The notes beneath the pieces are model-generated. The model was not told the DNA's origin. It saw only the letters and a list, made by a program, of their open reading frames with translations, and made no database searches. Positions 43,297 to 52,034 of a DNA stretch of 64,000 bases are shown piece after piece. The stretch's first letter is position 1. Each line of letters starts with the position of its first letter. The translations under genes and the position numbers were made by a program. The DNA comes from Sphingomonas sp. PP-F2F-G114-C0414 (GTDB lineage: Bacteria > Pseudomonadota > Alphaproteobacteria > Sphingomonadales > Sphingomonadaceae): positions 124,001 through 188,000 of the forward strand of contig NZ_RCWT01000012.1 in the NCBI RefSeq assembly GCF_003688595.1, written 5' to 3'.

Positions 43297-44595
43297 ATGA
43301 CCGTGATGGACGTGATCCCTGCCCGCGCCGCAAGCGACCCCGCCCCCGGCCCCGCCGCCGAAATGGTAGGACGGCTAGGCAAGAACGCACGACGCGCAGC
43401 CCGGCGTCTCGCCGTTAGCGATGGCGCGGCGCGAAACCAAGCTCTGCGCGCCGCCGCCGCTGCGCTGCGTGATGCCGTGCCGACACTGCTAGAGGCCAAT
43501 GCAGCGGACGTGGCGAGCGTCGCCGACAGCAAACCCGAATCTTTCCTCGATCGGCTCCGGCTCGATGAACCACGGATCGAGGCGATGGCGCAGGCGCTCG
43601 ACGATATCGCCGAACTGCCCGACCCGGTCGGCCGCGAACTGGCCCGGTTCACCCGGCCGAACGGACTGGAGATCACCCGCGTCGCCGTGCCGATCGGCGT
43701 GATCGCGATGATCTACGAATCGCGCCCCAATGTCGGGGCCGACGCCAGCGGGCTCTGCATCAAATCGGGTAATGCGATCATCCTGCGCGGCGGATCCGAA
43801 AGCCGCCGTTCGACCGCCGCGATCGTCGCGTGCATGCAGACGGGTCTGCGGGCTGCCGGTCTTCCCGAAAACGCGGTCCAGACCGTCGACACGCCCGACC
43901 GCCAGGTCGTCGGCGAACTGCTCCGTGCGGTCGACCATGTCGATCTCGCCATCCCGCGCGGCGGTCGTAGTCTGGTCGAACTGGTACAGCGCGAGGCGCG
44001 CGTGCCGACACTGCTCCATCTCGACGGCAATTGTCACAGCTATGTCCACTCCGAGGCCGACGTCGCCGAAGCGGTGGCGATCATCCGCAACGCCAAGCTG
44101 CGACGTACCGGCGTGTGCGGCGCGACCGAAAGCATCGTCGTCGATCGTGCGATCGCGTCCGCGCTGCTCCCCGCGCTGGTCGACGCAATGCCCGATTGCG
44201 AACTGCGCGGCGACGCCGAAGCGGTCGCGATCGAGCCGCGGCTCGCGACGGCCGGCGCGGACGACTGGGATACCGAATATCTCGACGCGATCGCCTCGAT
44301 CAAGATCGTCGATGGGCTCGAGGCGGGGATCGCCTTCGTCGCCGAACACTCGTCGGGGCATACCGATGCGATCCTCACGCGCGACGCCGCCGCCGCGCGC
44401 CGGTTCATGCTCGCGATCGACAGCGCGGTGGTGATGCACAACGCCTCGACGCAGTTTTCCGACGGCGGCGAATTCGGCATGGGCGCCGAGATCGGCATCG
44501 CCACCGGCAAGATGCACGCGCGCGGACCGGTTGGGGTCGAGCAGCTGACGAGCTACAAATATCTCGTCCAGGGGAGCGGCCAAATCCGCCCTTGA
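43297..44595 (+). CDS. proA: Gamma-glutamyl phosphate reductase
   Basis: A 432-residue aldehyde-dehydrogenase-fold enzyme that reduces glutamyl 5-phosphate to glutamate semialdehyde with NADPH in proline synthesis. The catalytic Cys is at about 274 in [10 protein letters not shown]. Also conserved are [33 protein letters not shown] and the C-terminal [13 protein letters not shown]. The first ~15 residues are additional to the core. No proB lies nearby. A hairpin of GATCCG/CGGATC arms lies just after the stop (44594-44621). Confidence 0.96.
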   Translation: MTVMDVIPARAASDPAPGPAAEMVGRLGKNARRAARRLAVSDGAARNQALRAAAAALRDAVPTLLEANAADVASVADSKPESFLDRLRLDEPRIEAMAQALDDIAELPDPVGRELARFTRPNGLEITRVAVPIGVIAMIYESRPNVGADASGLCIKSGNAIILRGGSESRRSTAAIVACMQTGLRAAGLPENAVQTVDTPDRQVVGELLRAVDHVDLAIPRGGRSLVELVQREARVPTLLHLDGNCHSYVHSEADVAEAVAIIRNAKLRRTGVCGATESIVVDRAIASALLPALVDAMPDCELRGDAEAVAIEPRLATAGADDWDTEYLDAIASIKIVDGLEAGIAFVAEHSSGHTDAILTRDAAAARRFMLAIDSAVVMHNASTQFSDGGEFGMGAEIGIATGKMHARGPVGVEQLTSYKYLVQGSGQIRP

Positions 44596-44622
44596 TCCGG
44601 CCGTTTCGGACGGTGCGGATCG

Positions 44623-44636
44623 TGACATAGATGTCA
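44623..44636. promoter_or_regulatory. Inverted repeat upstream of the SDR-GH130 operon
   Basis: TGACAT and ATGTCA form perfect six-base arms around AG, about 90 bases before the SDR start and next to a GTATAC palindrome. The arrangement suits a dimeric regulator, but which protein binds is unknown. The unit differs from the LacI-type operator of the xylan genes. Confidence 0.35.
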
Positions 44637-44726
44637 TCGTATACAGACGCATCCTTGGTATCGATGGTGCGTTGCACCTCCGAAATGACGCCCCCTTAGC
44701 CGTCATGTTTTACGGAGAACGATACG

Positions 44727-45500
44727 ATGAGCCTGTTCGACGATCAGGTGGTCATTGTGACCGGGGGCGAGTCCGGGATCGGCGCCGCCTGCGCCAAGAG
44801 CCTGGGTGACTCCGGCGCGCGCGTCGTGATTACCTATTTTAAGGACGCGGACGCGGCGCATGCCGTCTGTGCAGCGATCGGCGGGAAGGAGCGCGCGATC
44901 GCCGTGCAGACCGATGTCGGCGACGAGGCGGCGATCGAACGACTGTTCGCGCAAGCCGAGTCTGCGTTCGGCACGGTCAGCTTGCTGGTCAATTCGGCCG
45001 GGCTCAACATGAGCGGCGTGATGCTCGCCGACATGGAACTGGCGCAGTTCGACCGCGTCATCCGCTCGGATCTCTACGGGCCGTTCCTCACCTGCCGGCG
45101 ACTGGTGCGCGGGCTCGAAGCGAAGGGCGCCAAGGGCCGTATCGTCAACATCTCCTCTATCCACGAGCGCGCGCCCCGCCCCGGCGGCGTCGATTACGAT
45201 TCGGCAAAGGGCGGGCTGGCTCAGCTGACCGCAACGCTTGCGCTCGAACTGGCGCCTAAGGGCATCGCGGTGAACGGCGTGGCGCCGGGCATGATCCTGA
45301 CGCCGATGAACCAGTCCGCGGTCGACAATCCGAAGGAGCTGGCGACCAAGGAAGCGGCGATCCCGTGGAAGCGTGCCGGTCGTCCCGACGAGGTTGCGGC
45401 GCTCGTCGCGTTCCTGCTGTCCCCCGCCGCGGACTATATCACCGGCACCACCGTCACGATCGACGGCGCGCTGTCGCTTACTGTTGCACAGGGCGCCTGA
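44727..45500 (+). CDS. SDR-family oxidoreductase (glucose 1-dehydrogenase-like)
   Basis: A 257-residue classical short-chain dehydrogenase. The cofactor loop TGGESGIG is at 12-19, the NSAG motif at 89-92, and the catalytic Ser/Tyr/Lys at about Ser143, Tyr157 and Lys161 (DYDSAKGG). It ends with an ITGTTVTIDG strand usual for the family. The acidic/neutral residue pattern after strand 2 does not clearly decide NAD from NADP. The next gene, a GH130-like protein, starts four bases after the stop, so the likely substrate is a sugar, which is inference. Confidence 0.9.
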   Translation: MSLFDDQVVIVTGGESGIGAACAKSLGDSGARVVITYFKDADAAHAVCAAIGGKERAIAVQTDVGDEAAIERLFAQAESAFGTVSLLVNSAGLNMSGVMLADMELAQFDRVIRSDLYGPFLTCRRLVRGLEAKGAKGRIVNISSIHERAPRPGGVDYDSAKGGLAQLTATLALELAPKGIAVNGVAPGMILTPMNQSAVDNPKELATKEAAIPWKRAGRPDEVAALVAFLLSPAADYITGTTVTIDGALSLTVAQGA

Positions 45501-45503
45501 CCG

Positions 45504-46400
45504 ATGATCACCTACGCGGTCGAACAGCTCGACACGGTCGCCATTTCCGCAGGCTCGGTGATCGACGGCATGGACCTGATGAGCCCTTTCGTGTGGAAGG
45601 AAGGTAATCTCCACCGGATCATGGTGCGCGGCGTGCCCAATCCGCTTGGCCCGCATGACCCGACTGGCGTCATCGCGCGCGGGGAGAGTCGCGATGGCCT
45701 GACCTTCACGATGGATCCGGGGCTTGCGATCGTCCCGGGCCCCGGCGCCGAGGATCTTGGAGGATGCGAGGACCCGACCGTCCTGGTGACCCCGAACAAC
45801 GAATATCTGGTCTACTACACCGGCGTCGATGCGGCCCGGTCGCAGGGCTGCATGATCCTGGCAGCAGGGCTCGATCTCACCGCACTGACCAAGCAGGATC
45901 TGGTCCTGAAAGCCCCGCCCGGCGAAGGCAACATCAAGGAAGCGACGCTCGCGCAGACTTATGCGGGCGACTGGCGGCTGTTCTACGAATATGCCGCGCA
46001 GGGCGCGTCGCGGATCGGCATGGCCTCCGGGCCGACCGCCAAAGGACCGTGGACCGTCCAGCCCGACCCGTTCGACATCCGCGACGACAGCTGGGACAAT
46101 TGGCACCTATCGACCGGTCCGATGTGGCAAATGCCGGGGGAAGATCCGGTGATGTTCTACAATGGCGCGACGCACGACGCCCGCTGGCGGATCGGCTGGA
46201 TCAGCTTCAGCCCGGACTTCGCGCGCGTCACCGGTCGCGGGATCGAGCCATTGCTGCTCCCCCCGCCCGCCGTAAACCGCGATGCCACCGATATCGCGTT
46301 CGCGGCCTCGACGGTTGCGCACGGCGACCAGATTGCGCTGTATTACTCGCTCGAAGACCGGATGCTGCGCCGCGCGCTGATCGCCAGATACCAGCGCTGA
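45504..46400 (+). CDS. GH130-like glycoside phosphorylase/hydrolase
   Basis: A 298-residue five-bladed propeller protein. GCEDPTVLVTPNNEYLVYYTG, WHLSTGPMW and NGATHDARWRIGW resemble the GH130 family (mannoside phosphorylases and beta-mannosidases), which act without a covalent intermediate. It has no signal peptide, so it works in the cytoplasm. It is translationally close to the SDR gene. Whether it uses phosphate cannot be decided here, and GH43/GH32-like propeller enzymes are alternatives. Confidence 0.78.
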   Translation: MITYAVEQLDTVAISAGSVIDGMDLMSPFVWKEGNLHRIMVRGVPNPLGPHDPTGVIARGESRDGLTFTMDPGLAIVPGPGAEDLGGCEDPTVLVTPNNEYLVYYTGVDAARSQGCMILAAGLDLTALTKQDLVLKAPPGEGNIKEATLAQTYAGDWRLFYEYAAQGASRIGMASGPTAKGPWTVQPDPFDIRDDSWDNWHLSTGPMWQMPGEDPVMFYNGATHDARWRIGWISFSPDFARVTGRGIEPLLLPPPAVNRDATDIAFAASTVAHGDQIALYYSLEDRMLRRALIARYQR

Positions 46401-46413
46401 GCCGCGTGGTAAG

Positions 46414-46758
46414 TCAGCGCATCAGCGCCTGAAGCCTCGGGCGGACGTGGAGGAATCCCCGATACGTTCGCTCGAGGATTGCGAGCACTATGGCGTTTCG
46501 CGCCGCTAGGCCGAGCGGCCGTAACACCGGTATGGCGCGCCACATCGCGGCGAACGCTTCCGCGCCCGACAGCATCCGACCGTCTTCCGAGGCATGGAAC
46601 CGTGCCAGCAGCGCATCGCGGTCAGTCGGGCAGACCGTGCCCGGCGCGCTCGCGTCGACGAACTCGATCGCACCGCGACGATCGAGCCGCCGCATCAGCG
46701 CGATTTCGCGCCGACACAGCGGGCAGGACCCGTCATGCCAGACCGTCAATTTGGTCAT
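46414..46758 (-). CDS. DCC-family thiol-disulfide protein (DUF393)
   Basis: A 114-residue protein whose DGSCPLCRRE sequence (residues 9-18; Cys12 and Cys15) is the DCC signature of DUF393. These proteins have a thioredoxin-like fold. Its ATG overlaps the tspO stop by four bases, so it ends a leftward operon containing alcohol dehydrogenase, glutaredoxin and TspO genes. Its exact partner is unknown. The in-frame extension upstream lies inside tspO and was rejected. Confidence 0.85.
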   Translation of the reverse strand: MTKLTVWHDGSCPLCRREIALMRRLDRRGAIEFVDASAPGTVCPTDRDALLARFHASEDGRMLSGAEAFAAMWRAIPVLRPLGLAARNAIVLAILERTYRGFLHVRPRLQALMR

Positions 46759-47294
46759 GTGGTCGTCTCGGCTCCATCGTCGTTTCGCGCCGAAATCCGC
46801 GCCGCCAAAACCGTCGCGAACCCCAGCCACGCCACGAACGGCGCGCCAAGGATCGCCGCCGGACGATCGACCTTCGCGGCGGTCGCGACATACGCGGCGC
46901 CGCTGACGATCATCGCGCCGGACGCGATCGCACTGGCATCGAGATCGCGCTTGCGAAAGAAGATCTCGGTCCACGCGCCGATCATGCCGGTATTGAGCAG
47001 CCACAGGCCTACCGCGGCGTTACGCGTGCTGTCGGCGGGTTGACGAAGCAGACGATAACCGCCGACCGCAAGCCCGGTTTCGAGCACCGGCCAGACCGCG
47101 CCGAAGACTGCGTCGGGTGGCGTGAAGCTCGGTTTGTCGAGGCGTTTGTACCAGCGCCGAATCCGCGGATGCGACGGATCCGGGGCATTGCGTCGACCGA
47201 GCACAGCGCTAACGCCTAATACTGCCGCGACGATCGCCACCGATGCAGTGCGCGACAGACCTGTGGCCGATGGGAAGGGTTCGCTGGTCGTCAT
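46755..47294 (-). CDS. TspO/MBR family protein (tryptophan-rich sensory protein)
   Basis: A 179-residue protein with about five membrane segments. DKPSFTPPDAVFGAVWP is the hallmark of TspO, and WLLNTGMIGAWTEIFF with its aromatic residues lines the porphyrin/cholesterol-binding cavity in relatives. TspO in alphaproteobacteria modulates tetrapyrrole and oxidative-stress responses. The N-terminus adds a membrane-spanning stretch (VAIVAAVLGVSAVLG). Start and stop overlap its neighbours by four bases. Confidence 0.88.
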   Translation of the reverse strand: MTTSEPFPSATGLSRTASVAIVAAVLGVSAVLGRRNAPDPSHPRIRRWYKRLDKPSFTPPDAVFGAVWPVLETGLAVGGYRLLRQPADSTRNAAVGLWLLNTGMIGAWTEIFFRKRDLDASAIASGAMIVSGAAYVATAAKVDRPAAILGAPFVAWLGFATVLAARISARNDDGAETTT

Positions 47295-47536
47295 GCTGCG
47301 AGATACCGCTCAAGATCGTCGCTGCCGCCGATCCGCTCGCCATCGATGAACACCTGCGGAGTCGTAGCGACGCCGTGCTCGTCCTTGAACGCGTCGACTT
47401 CGTCCCGTGACCGCAGGATTCGGTCGTCGACCTGGAAGCCGTTCTGCTCGAGCATCGTCTTCGCGCGTACGCCAAACGGGCAGGTGTGATCCGGCAGGAT
47501 CATCCGGTACAGTATCGCGTTCTTCGTCTCGGCCAT
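47291..47536 (-). CDS. Glutaredoxin-like protein with CPFG site
   Basis: An 81-residue thioredoxin-fold protein. The active site is CPFG (19-22), so only one cysteine is present, as in monothiol glutaredoxins. TTPQVFIDGERIGGSDDL is the conserved cis-proline and glutathione-binding segment. AAGGAGG lies nine bases before the ATG used; another ATG three codons earlier touches this site and is less likely. It forms an operon with the alcohol dehydrogenase (14 bases upstream) and tspO. Confidence 0.88.
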   Translation of the reverse strand: MAETKNAILYRMILPDHTCPFGVRAKTMLEQNGFQVDDRILRSRDEVDAFKDEHGVATTPQVFIDGERIGGSDDLERYLAA

Positions 47537-47550
47537 GTTCGTCATCCTCC

Positions 47551-48558
47551 TTACCACTCGATCCCGATCTTGCCGAAATGCCCGCCGCTCTGCTGGAACG
47601 CGAACGCCTCGGCGAGATCGTCCAGCGCGAAACGACGGTCGATCACCGGGCGGATCGCGGTCGCTTCCAGCGCACGGACGAAATCCTGCTGCTCGCGCCG
47701 ACTACCGACGATCAGGCCCTGCAACCGCGCTTGCTTGCCCATCAGCGCTGCGGTCGGCACCTCGCCGCCGATCCCCGTCAGCACGCCGATCAACGAGATG
47801 TGCCCGCCGACCCTGACCGCGTCTATCGACTGCGCCAACGTACCAGGGCCGCCGACCTCGACGACATGGTCGACGCCGCGCCCGCCGGTCCAGTCCGCGA
47901 CTTTTCGCCCCCAGCCCGGCTCGCTCCGATAGTTGAGCGTGAAGTCGGCCCCCAGGTCGCGGGCACGGGCAAACTTTTCGTCGGACGACGATGTGATCGC
48001 CACTGTCGCCCCCATCGCCTTGGCGATCTGCAACGCCCAGATCGAGACACCGCCCGTGCCGAGCAGGAGCACCGTGTCCCCCGCCTTCAGCTTGCCGTCG
48101 ACCACCAGCGCGCGCCACGCGGTGAGGCCCGCAGTCGTGATCGAGGCGGCCTCGACGGAATCATAGCCTTTGGGTGCCTTGGTGAATGCAGTTGCGGGCA
48201 GCACGACGTGGGTCTGCGCGAACCCGTCGATACCGTCGCCCGGCGTGCGGCTGAAATCGCCGATGGTGGGCGCGCCGTCCTGCCAATCCGGGAAGAAGCA
48301 CGAGACCACATGATCGCCGACCGCGAACTCGGTCACGCCCTCGCCAATGCTTTCAACGATCCCCGCGCCATCGGACAGCGGCACGCGACCGTCTCCGGTC
48401 GGCATCCGACCAAGCGCAACGCCGAGATCGTGGAAATTGATCGAACTGCCATGCAGCGCAACCCGGATCGCGCCCGACGGCGGCGCGCCTGGATCGCCCC
48501 GCTCGGCGACCACGATATTGTCGAGACCCGCGGGGGATCGTAGCGTCATGATCTTCAT
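47551..48558 (-). CDS. Zinc-type alcohol dehydrogenase / quinone-oxidoreductase-like MDR protein
   Basis: A 335-residue medium-chain dehydrogenase. The GroES-like domain has SSINFHDLGVALGRMP and SDGAGIVESIGEG, with no obvious structural-zinc cysteine cluster, so it may be zinc-free. The Rossmann domain has LLLGTGGVSIWALQIAKAMG, followed by SSSDEKFARARDLGAD and NYR, suggesting NADPH preference. The end GGHFGKIGIEW is common in the family. AAGGAG lies six bases before the ATG. Substrate unknown. Confidence 0.87.
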   Translation of the reverse strand: MKIMTLRSPAGLDNIVVAERGDPGAPPSGAIRVALHGSSINFHDLGVALGRMPTGDGRVPLSDGAGIVESIGEGVTEFAVGDHVVSCFFPDWQDGAPTIGDFSRTPGDGIDGFAQTHVVLPATAFTKAPKGYDSVEAASITTAGLTAWRALVVDGKLKAGDTVLLLGTGGVSIWALQIAKAMGATVAITSSSDEKFARARDLGADFTLNYRSEPGWGRKVADWTGGRGVDHVVEVGGPGTLAQSIDAVRVGGHISLIGVLTGIGGEVPTAALMGKQARLQGLIVGSRREQQDFVRALEATAIRPVIDRRFALDDLAEAFAFQQSGGHFGKIGIEW

Positions 48559-48637
48559 GTCGGCTCCTTCGATGCTGTAACGCACCGCCCCGCCGAACTG
48601 GCCCCGTCCGCCAACCCATAGCCACGTCGTACGGCAC

Positions 48638-48669
48638 AAAAAAAGGGCCCGCCATCGCTGGCGAGCCCT
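48638..48669 (-). terminator. Rho-independent terminator of the TonB-dependent receptor gene
   Basis: On the minus strand GGGCTCGCC and GGCGGGCCC form a stem followed by seven T residues, about 20 bases past the receptor stop. This is one of the clearest terminators in the window. Confidence 0.9.
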
Positions 48670-48690
48670 CAGGTCGGGGGAGAGGAAGGA

Positions 48691-51600
48691 TCAGAACTTG
48701 ATCGTGGTACCGATTGCGATGTTGCGGCCGAGCGAGTCGTAGCGCGACGGGATCGTGTTGGTCCGCGCGAGCGCGACGCTGTACGAGTCCACAACGATCG
48801 GCGGATTCTTGTCGAACAGGTTGTTCGCGATCAGACGCAGCGAGAACTGCTTGGCGATCGCGAAGTTGAGCGCGAGATCGAAATAGCTCTGCGGTGCGAC
48901 CCGGTAGTAGCTGGTCCGTGCCCGCGCGTCGGTGCCGCCGATCGCCGGATCACCCGAATTGTCCGCATTGGTCAGCGATCCGACATAGCGCCAGTTGAAC
49001 GACGCGCTGAAACCGCGGCCGACCGTCGTGTAGGTCGCGCGCAGGCCGTGCGACCATTTCGGGATCAGCTGGCCGCAGCCGTTGCCGTAATAGCCCGCGC
49101 AGTTGCGTTGCGGCTGGACCGGCGAGTCCTGGCCACCCGCAAACGTCGTCAACGACCCATTGAAGTTCCAGTCGATCTTGCCGACCGTCGCCAGGTCCAT
49201 CGTATACTGCGCCTGGAAATCATAGCCGCGCGCGATCGACGTGTAGTAGTTGGTCGTGCCCTGCCGGATGAAGCCAGTCGTCGGGTTGGTGTTGGCGTTG
49301 GAGAACAACGTGCCCGTGCCCGGATTGCGGACGATGCCCTGACAGAAGTACGCGTCGCCGTTCGAACGCTGACACCCGTCGGTGTAGTAGCTGTAGTCGT
49401 TGAAGGTCAGCGAATCGTTGATCTTGATCCGGTAGCGATCGACCGAGAAGAACAGCCCACGGACGAACCGCGGTTTGACGATCAGGCCGTAGGTCTGCGT
49501 GTACGCGGTCTCCGGCTCGGCGGTGAAGCCACCCGAACGGACGGTGCACGCAGCCGAACCGTTCGGAGCCGTGCCGTTGCTGCAGAGCAAGGTCTGGCTA
49601 CCATAGAGCGCGTCGGACAGGCCGGTTGCCCGGCATACCTCGCGCGACGCAACCGGCGCGCCGAACGTCACGCCGTTGGGGCCATTGGTGACCGTCGGCG
49701 CACAGAAGTCGCTGAAGGTGCCAGCCCCGCCGGATGCGAAGTCGATATTCGTTGCCTGGCGGATTTCGGTGACCGTCGGCGCGCGTTGCGCCTTGTTGAA
49801 CGAGGCGCGGAACGTCAGATCGCTGACGGGCGCGTAGATGCCCTCGACCTTCCAGGTGTTGAAGGTGTCCGGATTGCTGCTGTACTTTGACAGGCGATAG
49901 CCCCCGTTCACCTGAAGCAGGTCGGCAAATCGCTTATGCTCGACCAGCGGGACCTGGAGTTCAGCGTTCGCTTCCCAGACGTCCTGCTTGAGATAGCTGT
50001 CGGTACCGCCCAGAGCACCGCGATACGCTGCGTCGGCGGTCGATTTCAGCGTATCCTTGCGATACTCGGTCCCCAGCGCGATCGCGACGCCCTGCTCGGC
50101 AAACGGCGAGGTGATGCCATATTTGCCGAGGTCGCCGGTGACGTTGGCCTGCACGTCATACAGCGTGCCGGTGGTCACGGCGGTACCCGTGTTCAACAGA
50201 TAGTTGACCAGCGCCGGATTGGTGTTGCCGGCGCTGAACGCGTCGAACGGAACGCAGCCGGCATCGGCGGTCGTGGCGCAGGTCGGCGCCGCGAGCGTAC
50301 CACCGACGTTGATCGAATTCTGCAACCGCGTCGAGTTGACGAAGGTAGGCGTGTAGTCCTGATGGTTACGGGCATAGACGCCGCCGACATCATAGGTCCA
50401 CGCGCTGCCGACCTTGCCGCGGATACCAGCTGTAAAGCGGGCGCCCGTATTCAGATAGGTATCTGGCTGATCGTTGTTATCGCCGAGACGGTAGGCGATA
50501 TTGATCGGTGCGGTCGTGGCGGTGCTGGCAGCCGCTCCGCAGATCGCGGTCGCCTGCGAGCCCGACAGGAACGGGTTGTTGCAGTTGACCTGGACGTTGC
50601 CGCCCGCGATTCCCGGATAGTTAGTGTATGATTTATCGCGGAACCAGATACCAGAGCCGTACAGCTCGGCGTTGGGCGAGATGTCGAGGCTAACGAAGCC
50701 GCCGGCGTTGATCCGCTCCGAGGGACGCTGATAAGAGTAATTGTTGAAATAGTTCGAGGCGTTGCCGGGGCCCGCGCCGAACGGGACGAAGGTGCGCGAA
50801 CCATTGGGATTGTTGACGAATTGCGCGTCCTTGTTCGCGCCGCTGAGCGGCGTGACGAGACCGCTGGTCGAGCTGCTTGGCGTCAGGCCGCACGAGATCG
50901 GCGCGTTCAGGGTCGTCTGCGTCAGGTAGCAGCCGGTGTTCGACCGGTCCGACAGCAGCACGGGGTCGGTATGCTTGTAGTTGGCGAACCCCGAAATCCG
51001 CAGCTTGCCGTCGAAGAACTTCTTGCCGGCGGTCAGCGTGAGGTCGGCACGGCCGCCGTCGTTGGTCAGGCCACGCACGCTGTTGAAGCCGGCGGCGCGT
51101 GCCAGCGGCGACACGACCGTGTCCTTGTTGTTGTGGTTGTAGAAGTTATAATTGCCGTCGAGCTGGATGCCCTCGAAATCCTTCTTGAGGATGAAGTTGA
51201 CGACACCCGCGACAGCGTCCGAACCGTACACCGACGAAGCGCCGCCGGTCAGCACGTCGACGCGCTCCAGCAGGGTCGCGGGAATGATGCCGACGTCCTG
51301 CCCATTCTGCGTGCCGATGCGCTTGCCGTCGATCAGCACGAGCGTCCGCTCGAACCCGAGGCTGCGCAGCTTGATCCGCTGGCGACCGTCCGAATCGGCA
51401 TAGGTCTGCTGGCTGTCGGGCGCGACCTGCGGCAGGCGATTCAGCACGTCTTCGACGTTGACAGCCGCCTGCGCGCGAATGTCCTGCGAGGTCACCGAGG
51501 TGATCGGCGCGGCGGAGGTCGTGTTGGGGCGCTGGATGCGCGATCCGGTGACGACGATCGACTGGTTCGCGCCGCTATCGGCGTTGGCGGGAGCGACCGC

Positions 51601-51834
51601 GGTGGTCGCGTCGGCCTGAACCTTGGCTTGCGCGGGAGTGTTGGCGCTGTCCTGGGCTGGGGCCTGAACCGGGGCCTGAACCGGGGCCTGAACCGGGGCC
51701 TGAACCGGAGCCTGAACCGGAGCCTGAGCTAGAGCGACCGGGCTCGCTGCAGCATCCTGCGCCGCTCCGGGCGTGGCCCAGATCATGAGCGATCCCACAA
51801 GCGCAACGCGCGATACCGAATGACTGAAATTCAT
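48691..51834 (-). CDS. TonB-dependent outer-membrane receptor
   Basis: A 1047-residue receptor. A Sec signal (about residues 1-25, GAAQ) is followed by an unusual APVQ repeat tract (about residues 35-60) that acts as a linker. The plug domain begins near IVVTGSRIQRPNTTSAAP and includes RSLGFERTLVLIDGKRIG and TGGASSVYGSDAVAGVVNFI. A 22-strand barrel ends in IAIGTTIKF with the terminal Phe expected for Bam recognition. Such receptors import bulky nutrients using TonB energy. It is divergent from a glycosylasparaginase gene and near peptidase genes, so a peptide or glycopeptide ligand is plausible. No sugar-specific evidence was found. Confidence 0.95.
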   Translation of the reverse strand: MNFSHSVSRVALVGSLMIWATPGAAQDAAASPVALAQAPVQAPVQAPVQAPVQAPVQAPAQDSANTPAQAKVQADATTAVAPANADSGANQSIVVTGSRIQRPNTTSAAPITSVTSQDIRAQAAVNVEDVLNRLPQVAPDSQQTYADSDGRQRIKLRSLGFERTLVLIDGKRIGTQNGQDVGIIPATLLERVDVLTGGASSVYGSDAVAGVVNFILKKDFEGIQLDGNYNFYNHNNKDTVVSPLARAAGFNSVRGLTNDGGRADLTLTAGKKFFDGKLRISGFANYKHTDPVLLSDRSNTGCYLTQTTLNAPISCGLTPSSSTSGLVTPLSGANKDAQFVNNPNGSRTFVPFGAGPGNASNYFNNYSYQRPSERINAGGFVSLDISPNAELYGSGIWFRDKSYTNYPGIAGGNVQVNCNNPFLSGSQATAICGAAASTATTAPINIAYRLGDNNDQPDTYLNTGARFTAGIRGKVGSAWTYDVGGVYARNHQDYTPTFVNSTRLQNSINVGGTLAAPTCATTADAGCVPFDAFSAGNTNPALVNYLLNTGTAVTTGTLYDVQANVTGDLGKYGITSPFAEQGVAIALGTEYRKDTLKSTADAAYRGALGGTDSYLKQDVWEANAELQVPLVEHKRFADLLQVNGGYRLSKYSSNPDTFNTWKVEGIYAPVSDLTFRASFNKAQRAPTVTEIRQATNIDFASGGAGTFSDFCAPTVTNGPNGVTFGAPVASREVCRATGLSDALYGSQTLLCSNGTAPNGSAACTVRSGGFTAEPETAYTQTYGLIVKPRFVRGLFFSVDRYRIKINDSLTFNDYSYYTDGCQRSNGDAYFCQGIVRNPGTGTLFSNANTNPTTGFIRQGTTNYYTSIARGYDFQAQYTMDLATVGKIDWNFNGSLTTFAGGQDSPVQPQRNCAGYYGNGCGQLIPKWSHGLRATYTTVGRGFSASFNWRYVGSLTNADNSGDPAIGGTDARARTSYYRVAPQSYFDLALNFAIAKQFSLRLIANNLFDKNPPIVVDSYSVALARTNTIPSRYDSLGRNIAIGTTIKF
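51659..51730. repeat. 12-bp tandem repeat in the TonB-dependent receptor gene
   Basis: Six tandem copies of a 12-base unit (GGGGCCTGAACC on the plus strand; the last two carry single changes) encode repeated APVQ on the minus strand. Because 12 is a multiple of three, copy changes alter linker length without shifting frame. Confidence 0.92.
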
Positions 51835-52034
51835 ATCCTACCCCTATGGCCGACAGCGCCGTACGACCGCGCAGTTCCTCCCAGCACGCTTGATCAGATA
51901 ATTGGTTCCGTCAATACCTATGCAATACCTTTATGGAACATTTACGATGGATTGTTGCAAATGTGCGTCACCTCTTGGCGCGTCGGCCGCGCCTGCGTAG
52001 CATGCTGCACATACACCCGGTGGAGGATCGACCG

